Below, in pieces: positions 1 through 7,121 of a stretch of DNA of 10,519 nt. How positions within the stretch are numbered: position 1 is the first letter of the stretch; every line of letters starts with the position of its first letter. The translations under genes were made by a program, and so were the position numbers. Source of the stretch: JAAXZI01 sp045863575 (GTDB lineage Bacteria; Planctomycetota; Phycisphaerae; UBA1845; PWPN01); NCBI GenBank assembly GCA_045863575.1, contig BTUC01000252.1, forward strand, positions 1 through 10,519, read 5' to 3'. A model generated the notes under the pieces. It worked only from the letters and a program-made list of their open reading frames with translations. It was not told the origin of the DNA and made no database searches.

Positions 1-841
1 TCGCGGACTTGCGGGCTGCCTCGGCCGCGTCCTTCTCCTGAACCACGCCCAGCAGGCGCCCCGCGTTGTCCACCACGGGCAGGGCCACGTACGAATGCAC
101 CTCGAAGAGGGTCTGCAACGTGCCCAGCGGCGTATCGGCCGTCACCGCCGCCGGATTGGCGATCATGATCTTTTCGACCCGCCGGTCTCGCGGGGCCAGC
201 ACCATGTCGCGCAGCCGGAGCACCCCGCGCAGGGCACCAGCCATGTCGGTCACATAAAAGTACTGCACGCTGTACGAGGCGTATTCTTCCGCGTTGTCGC
301 GAAGATCATCCAGAATGTCGTCGACGGTCGTTCCCGTCGGATAGGCGATGAACTCCTTGACCATCACGCCGCCGGCGGTATCGGCCGGATAGGACAGAAG
401 CTGGCGGGTCTCTTCCGCCTCGAGGTCCGGCAGGGCCTCGAGGATGGCCTGCGCGTCGCGCAGCTCCATCTCCGCGAGCACGTCAGCGCGATCGTCGCTG
501 TCCAGCTCGCTGACGATGGCGGCGGCCCGTCCTGGGTGCACCTCCTCGAGCAGGTCGGCGGCGTGCTCGTCGGGGAGGTTGTCGAGCAGGGCGGCGGCAT
601 CCACCGGTGCCAGCAGATCGAGAAATCGGATCCGCTCGGCCGGATCGAGCAGGCCCATGGCTCGGGAAAAATCCCCTGGTGTCAGCGCATCGGCCAAGGC
701 TGCCAGGCCGTCGGCATCGGAGGCCTCCAGCCGGCCACGTAACCGCGCGAGGATCTCGTCGATCGATTCAAAGGGTGATTCGCTCGCGTCGACAGCGGCG
801 GGTGATTCGGGCCGCTCCAGATGATCTTCCTCGGGCGGCAT
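1..841 (-). CDS. mgtE: MgtE-type magnesium transporter, N-terminal part (runs off left edge)
   Basis: This encodes the cytosolic part of an MgtE family Mg2+ channel/transporter. 280 residues are in the window and the gene continues past base 1. Residues ~24-150 form the helical MgtE_N superhelix, with repeats such as DNLPDEHAADLLEEVHPGRA (88-107) and the family motif TAGGVM at 155-160. CBS domain 1 follows at ~160-220 and CBS domain 2 at ~224-280 (VALPVVDNAGRLLGVV). In MgtE these domains sense Mg2+ and gate the pore. The five-helix membrane domain expected after CBS2 would lie outside the window, so a membrane-free MgtE_N/CBS protein is not excluded. The ATG at 839-841 is preceded by GGAGGG with 4 bases spacing. 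Its own extended -10 promoter lies about 55 bases upstream. The family call is secure; the transport function is inferred. Confidence 0.9.
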   Translation of the reverse strand, partial: MPPEEDHLERPESPAAVDASESPFESIDEILARLRGRLEASDADGLAALADALTPGDFSRAMGLLDPAERIRFLDLLAPVDAAALLDNLPDEHAADLLEEVHPGRAAAIVSELDSDDRADVLAEMELRDAQAILEALPDLEAEETRQLLSYPADTAGGVMVKEFIAYPTGTTVDDILDDLRDNAEEYASYSVQYFYVTDMAGALRGVLRLRDMVLAPRDRRVEKIMIANPAAVTADTPLGTLQTLFEVHSYVALPVVDNAGRLLGVVQEKDAAEAARKSA

Positions 842-901
842 TCAACCCTCCGCCAACAAGCACGGGGCGCGGCTGACCATGGCCGCGTTAGATCGTGCAG
901 G

Positions 902-931
902 ATTGTACCATGCCGGCGCCAGCGGCGGAAA
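902..931 (-). promoter_or_regulatory. Candidate promoter of the mgtE-like gene
   Basis: On the minus strand TGG-TACAAT forms an extended -10 box (hexamer at 902-907). A weak -35-like TTTCCG lies at 926-931, 18 bases away. Predicted transcription start is near 896, giving a leader of about 55 bases. This is too short for an M-box type magnesium riboswitch, and none is visible. Confidence 0.45.
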
Positions 932-962
932 ACCCGGGCTACATGCAGGCACGCGAGCCCGG
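928..962 (-). terminator. Possible intrinsic terminator after the zinc-motif gene
   Basis: A perfect 7-bp inverted repeat (CCGGGCT 934-940, AGCCCGG 956-962, 15-base loop) lies 13 bases past the stop of the minus-strand gene ending at 975. On the minus strand the stem is followed by GTTTTCC. The loop is long and the T-run short, so termination may be weak. It overlaps the -35 side of the next gene's promoter. Confidence 0.4.
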
Positions 963-974
963 CCCGGGGGGCGC

Positions 975-1457
975 TCAGTAGAACAGAGTTACGATCAGGT
1001 TGGGCTCCGCGTGCTTGCCCTCCCACACCCCGACCGTGGTCTCGGCAAACTTGACCTCCACCTCCGGGTGGCTTTCCAGCCACGCGTTGATCTGCTGCTC
1101 GAGGTGGCCGACGGCACCTTCCGAGAGTCTGGCGTGGAAGATACGCAGCCGCGTCGCGCCAGTCGCGCCAGGACGGGGAGGATGATAGCCCATGTGCGTG
1201 CGTCCCACCGGCGTGGGCTCCGCGGAGGCGGCCGGGCCGGCCGTCGGCGCCGGCTCCGCATCCTCCAGTACCAGCGGAGCCGCCTCGCCGGAGGAAGGGG
1301 CGGGGGTGATGGGATTGCGCATCTCGGCCAGGCAATGCGCGCAATACAACGCGCCAGCCCAGTAGCCCGCCAGATGACGGTCAATGTGCTCGGGATAAAC
1401 CGTGGCATGGCAGCCGCTGCAACTCATCAGTGATTCCGTTCCGGGGGAGGAACTCAT
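975..1457 (-). CDS. Hypothetical protein with a CxxC-CxxC zinc-binding motif
   Basis: 160 residues; I do not recognise a named family. The N-terminus has C13-S-G-C16-H17 and Y-C39-A-H-C42, a CxxC-x22-CxxC arrangement typical of small zinc-binding modules. There is no signal peptide, so the CxxCH is unlikely to be a haem-c site. Residues ~50-100 are a Pro/Ala/Gly-rich linker. Residues ~103-160 look like a compact beta-alpha-beta-beta domain (RLRIFHARLS, then a helix containing HLEQQINAWLESHP, then two strands ending in LIVTLFY). The ATG at 1455-1457 has AAGGAG 8 bases upstream. A promoter is visible about 100 bases upstream. It precedes mgtE in the same direction but is separated by a 133-base gap with its own promoter, so a functional link is not implied. 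Cytosolic zinc protein is the most that can be said. Confidence 0.75.
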   Translation of the reverse strand: MSSSPGTESLMSCSGCHATVYPEHIDRHLAGYWAGALYCAHCLAEMRNPITPAPSSGEAAPLVLEDAEPAPTAGPAASAEPTPVGRTHMGYHPPRPGATGATRLRIFHARLSEGAVGHLEQQINAWLESHPEVEVKFAETTVGVWEGKHAEPNLIVTLFY

Positions 1458-1553
1458 GGGCGGGGCTCCTTCTCGATTTAACTCCGATGACGTGGACCAC
1501 AGGCAGCGCGGCCGGCGGATGTGACCGGTTGCCGGGGGCTCGCTGCCGATTCC

Positions 1554-1583
1554 ATTCTATTCGAATCACTTGTCCGGCCGCAA
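1554..1583 (-). promoter_or_regulatory. Candidate sigma70-type promoter of the zinc-motif gene
   Basis: Minus-strand -35 TTGCGG (1578-1583), 18-base spacer, -10 TAGAAT (1554-1559). Predicted start is near 1547, leaving a leader of about 90 bases before the ATG at 1457. It is divergent from the promoter of the gene at 1617. Confidence 0.4.
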
Positions 1584-1601
1584 TTCCCCGACGGGTGAGG
1601 G

Positions 1602-1610
1602 TGCTATAAT
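1602..1610 (+). promoter_or_regulatory. Extended -10 promoter abutting the start codon at 1617
   Basis: TGC-TATAAT is a perfect -10 hexamer (1605-1610) with an upstream TG. No convincing -35 is found at the usual spacing. The predicted transcription start is at 1616-1618, i.e. at the ATG itself, and there is no Shine-Dalgarno at the normal distance. The mRNA may therefore be leaderless. Confidence 0.5.
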
Positions 1611-1616
1611 GGCTGG

Positions 1617-2444
1617 ATGTTCCAGCCGACACTCCACCCATTTGACGAGATGGTCCAGTTGCCGGAAGGGCAAATCCGACTGGCCTCCGCGGCGCTGCTC
1701 TTCTGTCGTGATACCTATGGCGAGTTGCAGCCGGCGGCCTATCTGGCCCGCCTGGACCGCCTGGCGGATCGCGTGGAGCGCCTTTCCGGCCGAACCCCGC
1801 GGGAGCGTCTGGAAGCCCTCCGTACCGTCATTCACGCCGAGGAAGAGTTCCACGGCAACTCAGACGACTACTACGATCCTCGCAACAGTTATCTCAATGA
1901 AGTGCTCGACCGCCGCCGCGGTATACCTATCTCCCTGGCGGTTGTCTGGCTGGATGTAGCCCGGCGCCTGGGCTGGCCGCTGGTCGGCGTTAATTTTCCC
2001 GGCCATTTCCTCGTCCGCTACGAGAGCCCCTGCGAACCGCTGCACGTGGATCCGTTTGGCGGTGGACAGGTGCTCAGATGCGCCCAGTTGCGCGAGAGAC
2101 TGCCCCCTGCACTGGCCAGGCTGCCTCACGTGCCTGCGGAGTGCCTGGCCACCGCGGGGACGAAAGCCATCCTCATGCGGATGCTCAACAACCTGGTGGG
2201 GATCTATCTGCAGCGCTGCGAGTGGGGAGCCCTGGAGTCGGTGATGGCCCGCCAGGCGGCGCTGTGCCCGGAGGATGCCGACCTGTGGTTTCGCCGGGGC
2301 CAGGTGCACATTCAGATGAGCCGCTTCGAGTGTGCGATGGCCTGTCTGCAACGTGCCCTGGAACTCACCGGCAACCACCCCGACTCCTGCCACATCCGCC
2401 AGCATCTGGCTCGCGCCCGCCAGGGATTAGCTCAAACCAACTGA
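1617..2444 (+). CDS. SirB1-family transglutaminase-like/TPR protein
   Basis: 275 residues, a typical length for the SirB1 / Transglut_core2 family of cytosolic proteins of poorly known function. The family core is clear: DPRNSYLNEVLDRRRGIPIS (87-106), then a helix and VGVNFPGHFLVRY (123-135), then HVDPFGGG (143-150). H130 and D145 sit where transglutaminase-fold enzymes carry the catalytic His and Asp. The position expected for the catalytic Cys appears to be P104, so protease/transglutaminase activity is doubtful, as in other SirB1 proteins. A TPR-like helix pair (~217-252, LWFRRGQVHIQMSRFECAMA) closes the protein, suggesting a partner-binding role. The start is set by an extended -10 box immediately upstream and the lack of a better downstream ATG. 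It is transcribed alone and converges on the gene at 2643. Confidence 0.9.
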   Translation: MFQPTLHPFDEMVQLPEGQIRLASAALLFCRDTYGELQPAAYLARLDRLADRVERLSGRTPRERLEALRTVIHAEEEFHGNSDDYYDPRNSYLNEVLDRRRGIPISLAVVWLDVARRLGWPLVGVNFPGHFLVRYESPCEPLHVDPFGGGQVLRCAQLRERLPPALARLPHVPAECLATAGTKAILMRMLNNLVGIYLQRCEWGALESVMARQAALCPEDADLWFRRGQVHIQMSRFECAMACLQRALELTGNHPDSCHIRQHLARARQGLAQTN

Positions 2445-2492
2445 GTTTTGCGTCAACCAGTCGGTCCGACCTTGGACAGCAAGTCCATGTCG

Positions 2493-2524
2493 CTGGGTGC
2501 CACTGCCGTGTCGGCAGTGCCCAG
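2493..2524. repeat. Strong palindromic (REP-like) element in the convergent gap
   Basis: CACTGCCG (2501-2508), a 3-base loop TGT, and CGGCAGTG (2512-2519) form a perfect 8-bp stem. It is extended by CTGGG (2493-2497) with CCCAG (2520-2524) across a 3-base bulge (TGC) on the left arm. No T-run follows on either strand, so it is not a standard intrinsic terminator. It sits between two convergent genes, a usual place for REP-type palindromes. Only one copy is in the window. Confidence 0.6.
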
Positions 2525-2543
2525 GTGCGTAGAGTCATGCGAA

Positions 2544-2562
2544 TCCGCAGGGGCTGTGCGGA
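2544..2562. repeat. Small inverted repeat in the same convergent gap
   Basis: TCCGCA (2544-2549) and TGCGGA (2557-2562) form a 6-bp stem with a 7-base loop, 20 bases from the larger palindrome. It may be part of the same element. The rest of the 2445-2642 gap has no ORF or RNA gene that I recognise; a T5 run lies at about 2610 without a good stem before it. Confidence 0.35.
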
Positions 2563-2642
2563 CCGACAGGTCATCTGCCATCTGCACTGCTCGCAGGGCA
2601 GCGGCACACGTTTTTGAGTGAAATGCCTGCGGCCGCCGGTCG

Positions 2643-4133
2643 CTACGTTGGTCGCGTCTGGTAGGCGGCCCAGACCATCTCCTCGAGCGTGACCACCTTG
2701 AACTCATCGCCCAGCAGCTCCTCCACCCTGGCCAGCTCGGTAGGGCTGTAACCGCCCTGCGAGGTCTTGTTGCGCCAGTCGGGCACGAAGAAGAAGACGA
2801 TGAAGCCGGGACGGCCTTTCACGTCGCGCTTCGCAGTCGTGCGGATGGTCTCGGCGATCTGCTCGGGGGTCTTGCCTGGCGGATAGTAGTGACAATCCCG
2901 GTAGCGACGGATGACCGGTTTGCCGTTGCTCATCCACACCGGCCCGCCCGGACCCGCCGGGATGGTGATGGCGTCGATACCCTCTTCCCGCAGGTACAGC
3001 TCGTAGGTCGGGCGGTGATAGTAGATCCACGTGTCGAGCACTTGCAGGTCCGCCCGCTTCATCCACGCGGCGCTCTCATGGAAGAATGAGTCCGGCTCGG
3101 GGATCCAGTTGGGGAAGGTATAACCGGCGCCACTGCAACCGCAATAGAAATAGTCCTTCTCGGTGGCCGTCGTGTAGTAGTACTCCGCCATCGCCGGGGC
3201 CAGCTCGAGCATCCGCGGCTGAAAGCCCCAGTTGATGGGGACCTTGCCGCGGTCAGGACAGACCCACGCCTGCCCGTGCAGCACGGTGTGGATCTTCATC
3301 GCGTCGCCCTCCGAGGTCATGAACGCGACATAGTACTTGTCCTCCAGCTTGAGCCTGGACTTGTCCGCGTGCGCCTTCTGCCGCGGGCGGCTCACGTCGC
3401 CGGGGACGTGCCGGTGGAAGCTGAGATTCGGCGCCTCCGCGCACATGATGTAGTTGCCATGCATGGAGACCAGTTCGCAATAGCGGTGCTCCGGCTCGGT
3501 CCAGCCGAACACGGCGCAGTCCGGTCCGACCGCCGCCATCACGTCGTGTGCGATCCGCTCCTCATCCTCGCTGGCGTCCGGCCGGGCCGGCTTGGCCGAA
3601 TAGACAAAGCCCTTCTGCATCACGGCGTAGTCGATCGAGTCGATGGACATTCCCGACCAGAGCTTGTCCACGCTGCAGGCGATGCCGCGCGCGCAGGCCG
3701 GTTGCAGGTTCTCCAACGCCCAGCGCAACGGGGCCACTTTGTCGGTCCAGCGCCCGACGAAGTTCTCCCGGACCGGCAGGTGCGGATAGCGCCCGGCCTG
3801 CTCCGGCGACATGGGCAGCCAGCCGTGCAATCCGGCCAGCGTGCAGGCGACCCACATGGTCTGCTCCACCTGCGGGTCGTAAATGACCACACCTGAATAC
3901 GAGGACGCGAACCGGCGGAGGACCTCGTCGGTCGATTCGAGCTTCTCGAAAGTAAAGCCCTTCTTCTCGGTGTAGTACCCCTTCCAGAACTGGTCGGCGC
4001 CCGCCCAGTTCCAGAACTGGGCGTCGTACATCAGCTTTGCGCCTTCACGGTTGACCAGCCCTTGCAGGCATAGAAAGGTCACCTTTTCCGGCCATTCCAG
4101 ACGGTGCAACTCGAACCAGCAAGCCTCGGGCAT
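2643..4133 (-). CDS. GxGYxYP-domain protein (putative glycoside-hydrolase-like family)
   Basis: 496 residues. The signature that names the family is present as GAGYTFP at 335-341, in the context YFYCGCSGAGYTFPNWIPEP. Residues ~17-160 resemble the family's N-terminal region (LCLQGLVNREGAKLMY, later SGVVIYDPQ). Residues ~265-450 are the C-terminal domain, including FMTSEGDAMKIHT (271-283), where I recall homologues carrying a DGDN-type sequence. GxGYxYP proteins are suspected carbohydrate-active enzymes because they occur with polysaccharide genes; no reaction is established. Unlike many relatives there is no signal peptide here. Only 16 codons separate the ATG from an in-frame stop and they are not hydrophobic, so the protein appears cytosolic or exported by another route. 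GGAGAG 5 bases before the ATG supports this start. It lies 25 bases after the CBM9-like gene and is probably last in that operon. Confidence 0.85.
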   Translation of the reverse strand: MPEACWFELHRLEWPEKVTFLCLQGLVNREGAKLMYDAQFWNWAGADQFWKGYYTEKKGFTFEKLESTDEVLRRFASSYSGVVIYDPQVEQTMWVACTLAGLHGWLPMSPEQAGRYPHLPVRENFVGRWTDKVAPLRWALENLQPACARGIACSVDKLWSGMSIDSIDYAVMQKGFVYSAKPARPDASEDEERIAHDVMAAVGPDCAVFGWTEPEHRYCELVSMHGNYIMCAEAPNLSFHRHVPGDVSRPRQKAHADKSRLKLEDKYYVAFMTSEGDAMKIHTVLHGQAWVCPDRGKVPINWGFQPRMLELAPAMAEYYYTTATEKDYFYCGCSGAGYTFPNWIPEPDSFFHESAAWMKRADLQVLDTWIYYHRPTYELYLREEGIDAITIPAGPGGPVWMSNGKPVIRRYRDCHYYPPGKTPEQIAETIRTTAKRDVKGRPGFIVFFFVPDWRNKTSQGGYSPTELARVEELLGDEFKVVTLEEMVWAAYQTRPT

Positions 4134-4158
4134 GAATGCTCTCCAGGGTGTGTACGTG

Positions 4159-7092
4159 TTAATCGGACGCCAGGTAGTAGTTTATCGAGATCTGGTCGAT
4201 GACGATGGCCGCTTCGCCGTGTACGTCAACGAACAGACCATAACGGTCGGTGGAGGGCGGGGGCACGCGAACATAGCGCGTGCCGAGATGTCCCTCGGGA
4301 GCGCCCCAGCGGCGCAGCTCCCCGATGGCCGGACCGCCGTATTCTGAACGCAGGCCCACCTCGAACGGCTCGGGATCACCCCGGCCGCGGTCCAGCACGC
4401 GGTAAGCCAGCCGGATGTCGTAGGGCCGATGGGATAACAGCGGCGCGAACGACGGGTCGGTGACCATGACGGTGTGCACGCCCGGCCCGAGTCCACGCGT
4501 ATCCACGAGCAGCGAGGATCTCTCGCCCAGCACCAGCCCCCGTTCCGAGGTGACGCTTGCCCCGGAAGACAGCCGGACCCGCCGGTCATTCTCTAACTCG
4601 AAGCCGATCCGCTGCGTCGCAGCGAGGTTGGAGACCCGTTCGGCGGACAGCTCGTCCCACACCGGGGCCGCCGCTCCCTGCTCAATCCGGTCCATGCGCT
4701 CGCGGATGAGATTCAGCTCGGTCTCGAACAGCGGGAGCTGATCGCGCCAGTGCCCCTGCACCAGGCGGTAGCTGCGCTCCACCTGCTCGCGGGTCCAGGG
4801 CGGTGGAGATCCGGTCTGCATTTGCCAGAAGAGCACCGGCGATGGAAAGAGGCGCGTGGTGAGCCGGCTGACCGCCTTCCATGCCGCTACCGACTGGTCC
4901 AGCTCGCGAACACAAGCGACGCTCCGCCCGCGGCCCCGGCGGGCCAGCTTCCAGGCCAGAGCCGCGCGGATCTTATGCTCGAAGTGTTCGCCCATCGCGG
5001 CGTTGAGCTCGATTCGATCCAGCAGATCCGACAGCGCCCGGGCCTGCGGTTCCTGCTCGGGCTGCACATGCCGCAGGCCGGTCAGAAGCGACCGGCAGAC
5101 CTGCGTATGCTGGCGGAGGCGGTCGGCCGCCTGCTCGGCACGCCGCGCATACGCTTTGACGGCCGCATTATCCTCCGCGGCTGTCACCGCCGGCCGGGTG
5201 GCGGGCTCCGCTTCATTCGCGGGCCGCGGCAGCTCGAGGTAGTAAGCCAGCGGCAGGCCGAACTGGGGCCGGTAGTGCGGCGACTCGTCGACGACCAGCT
5301 TCAGGAATTCCGGCATGACCGCGCTGGCGTGCTGCATGGCCTCGAGAAGTTGTCCGGAGTGCTGGCCGGCGGCGTAGTATTCGTCCAGCCGCTTCTGCCA
5401 CCGCCGGGAATTGAATACGTCGCCGGGGTGAATGCTGTAGGCACTCCAGATCTCCTGGAGGAGCCAATTGTGCGCGTCCGGCTCCGACCACAGGAACATC
5501 CCGTCGAAGCCGCGCCGGCGTACGTCGATCCACAGATCGCGAATCCAAGCCGGATCGCACCAGTACAGATACTCCAAAGGCCCCCGCGGCCCCCCAATGG
5601 CCACTGGTGGGAGCGGCTCCTTCGCCCGGCTCCCCGCTTCCCCGGCCATTTTTGCCTCGAGGCCCGCCGCCAGCGTGCCGAGTTCCGGCGCCGTCCAGCG
5701 TCCACCGGCCGTGTCGTGCAGAACGCGGGTCTTCGGCCAGATGTCCCGTACCCCTCGGACCAAAGCCACGGATGGATCGCTCAGCCAGAGCAGCAGTTCG
5801 GGCTGGCCGTTGCCGCCGGCCTGAGTCTCGGCGGCCGGCAGGGACGCGCCGGCACGGAAGGCCTCCGCGATGCCGTCCAGCAGCAACCGGGCCTGCGTCG
5901 CGGAATCGGAGCTGACCCGGATGGCCAGTCCGTGCAACTCCGGGTATGTCCGCAGCAGCGTCCCCGCCAGTTGGCCGAACGAGGGCTGTGGCTCGGCAGC
6001 GGATCCAGTGGCCGGCCGGGTGGTAGCCGGACTGCCGGGCAACTCCGTCGAGAGATAGACGCGGATGGACCGGCCGTGAGCCTCGCGGAGAATCCACCGC
6101 AACTGCTCGACGTGCCCAGGCAGTTCCGTCGAGGAGAAATAACCTCTTCCCGGGGTTCCGGCCGGAGCTGTCAGGCCGCTCAACGGGTCCGGGTGCACCA
6201 GCAGCAGGGCGGTGAGCTGCTGCGCCCGCATTCGGTCGAGACGAGCCAGCCAGGAGCGACGGTCCAGCCAGGCGCCGGCGGGGTCGCGTTCGGCGGATTC
6301 GTAGCGCCGCCAGGCGCCGCCGTTCGCGTCCGTGCCCAGCCACAGCGGGAGCTCTTGGGCCAGTCCGCGGAGGGGACTGGGGGCCAGCCAACCGGTCCGG
6401 ATGGGCAGCCAGCGCCTCGGCTCGTGGAGGGTGTCAGGGCCCAGGCCGGGTACCAGTGAGAGCCATTCGCTGGATGCGCCTTCGCCTGTCCGGTTGATGT
6501 TTACGAAGTTGATGCCGATCGTCCGCTCGGCGTAGGGCAGGCCTGGCTGTTCGAACTCGCCGAGGGGTATCCGTGCCTCGATGACATAGCCCGAATCGCG
6601 ATCCAGCCGCATGTTCAGTGTGGTGCCGACCTTTAAGCGGACGCTCCACTGCACCTGGGAATTCCACGCCGGCGGCCAATCGTGACCCGGAAGGCTGTTG
6701 CCGTCCGTTCCCCGGGTCCAGTTGACGCCGCCGCCCGCACTGAAAGCGTACTGCCAGCTTTGCGGCGTGCGCCGCTGGGCAGCCCCGTCTCCCACATCAA
6801 TGAAGAACTCGACGGAGTCGTCTTCCCAGGTTTCGCTTTTGCGCTGCCGGTGCGTGGCAAGGACGTTTTGGTCATTCACGTCCGCGGCCAGGTAGAGATA
6901 CCGGTCATCCAACCCCAGGTAGAACTGCGCGCTGTGCTCCGGTGAACCCGGTGAAGACGAAGCCACCGCCCACGTCCGCGCGTGCAGGCGCCAGAATGGG
7001 TCCTCCAGAGAGCCGTCAATTGAAGGCGCCGGTGCGGCCAGAGCCAGGGCCGGCAGCATCAGGCCCATCCCCATCAACGCTGCATGTCGCAT
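4159..7092 (-). CDS. Secreted multidomain protein with N-terminal CBM9-like domain
   Basis: 977 residues. Residues 1-20 are a signal peptide (MRH, a hydrophobic stretch, cleavage around ALALAA-PAP). Residues ~23-233 form a CBM9/DOMON-like beta-sandwich: SIDGSLEDPFW, QFYLGLDDRYLYLAADVND and SETWEDDSVEFFIDVGD are hallmarks, and such domains bind sugars or haem. Residues ~275-620 look like an alpha/beta, possibly TIM-barrel, domain (LTALLLVHPDP, GFDGMFLWSEPDAHNWL at 528-544) that I cannot assign to a known hydrolase family. A helical region covers ~640-810 and a C-terminal beta domain ~830-975 (LLVDTRGLGPGVHTVMVTD). Pro/Ala/Thr/Arg-rich linkers occur at ~355-370 and ~622-640. I chose the ATG at 7090-7092 (GGAG 7 bases upstream) over an in-frame ATG at 7123-7125 that overlaps the previous stop. 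The role is inferred: extracytoplasmic glycan binding or processing with the GxGYxYP neighbour. Confidence 0.8.
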   Translation of the reverse strand: MRHAALMGMGLMLPALALAAPAPSIDGSLEDPFWRLHARTWAVASSSPGSPEHSAQFYLGLDDRYLYLAADVNDQNVLATHRQRKSETWEDDSVEFFIDVGDGAAQRRTPQSWQYAFSAGGGVNWTRGTDGNSLPGHDWPPAWNSQVQWSVRLKVGTTLNMRLDRDSGYVIEARIPLGEFEQPGLPYAERTIGINFVNINRTGEGASSEWLSLVPGLGPDTLHEPRRWLPIRTGWLAPSPLRGLAQELPLWLGTDANGGAWRRYESAERDPAGAWLDRRSWLARLDRMRAQQLTALLLVHPDPLSGLTAPAGTPGRGYFSSTELPGHVEQLRWILREAHGRSIRVYLSTELPGSPATTRPATGSAAEPQPSFGQLAGTLLRTYPELHGLAIRVSSDSATQARLLLDGIAEAFRAGASLPAAETQAGGNGQPELLLWLSDPSVALVRGVRDIWPKTRVLHDTAGGRWTAPELGTLAAGLEAKMAGEAGSRAKEPLPPVAIGGPRGPLEYLYWCDPAWIRDLWIDVRRRGFDGMFLWSEPDAHNWLLQEIWSAYSIHPGDVFNSRRWQKRLDEYYAAGQHSGQLLEAMQHASAVMPEFLKLVVDESPHYRPQFGLPLAYYLELPRPANEAEPATRPAVTAAEDNAAVKAYARRAEQAADRLRQHTQVCRSLLTGLRHVQPEQEPQARALSDLLDRIELNAAMGEHFEHKIRAALAWKLARRGRGRSVACVRELDQSVAAWKAVSRLTTRLFPSPVLFWQMQTGSPPPWTREQVERSYRLVQGHWRDQLPLFETELNLIRERMDRIEQGAAAPVWDELSAERVSNLAATQRIGFELENDRRVRLSSGASVTSERGLVLGERSSLLVDTRGLGPGVHTVMVTDPSFAPLLSHRPYDIRLAYRVLDRGRGDPEPFEVGLRSEYGGPAIGELRRWGAPEGHLGTRYVRVPPPSTDRYGLFVDVHGEAAIVIDQISINYYLASD

Positions 7093-7121
7093 GGAAGCAC
7101 TCCGCGGCCCGCAGCGGGAAT

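Noticed and set aside
95..742. 215-codon plus-strand open frame
   Set aside because: It is antisense to the mgtE-like gene, whose minus-strand translation gives clear MgtE_N and CBS motifs.
842..901. Magnesium riboswitch ahead of mgtE
   Set aside because: The predicted leader is only about 55 bases, too short for an M-box, and no such structure is visible.
2580..2614. Intrinsic terminator for the SirB1-type gene at the T5 run
   Set aside because: Only a 4-bp imperfect stem precedes the T-run, too weak to call.
2078..2617. 179-codon plus-strand frame extending past the SirB1-type gene
   Set aside because: It overlaps the well-supported SirB1 frame for most of its length and has low-complexity composition; the part after 2444 is the repeat region.
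3276..3896. 206-codon plus-strand open frame
   Set aside because: It is antisense to the GxGYxYP gene and has no recognisable domain or ribosome binding site.
5213..6391. 392-codon open frame on the minus strand
   Set aside because: It is another frame of the same strand inside the CBM9-like gene. The composition is Arg/Ala/Gly-rich and no motif is seen.
4750..6459. 569-codon open frame on the plus strand
   Set aside because: It lies entirely antisense to the CBM9-like gene. Its translation is Arg/Gly/Pro/Gln-rich with no domain, as expected for an antisense frame in GC-rich coding DNA.
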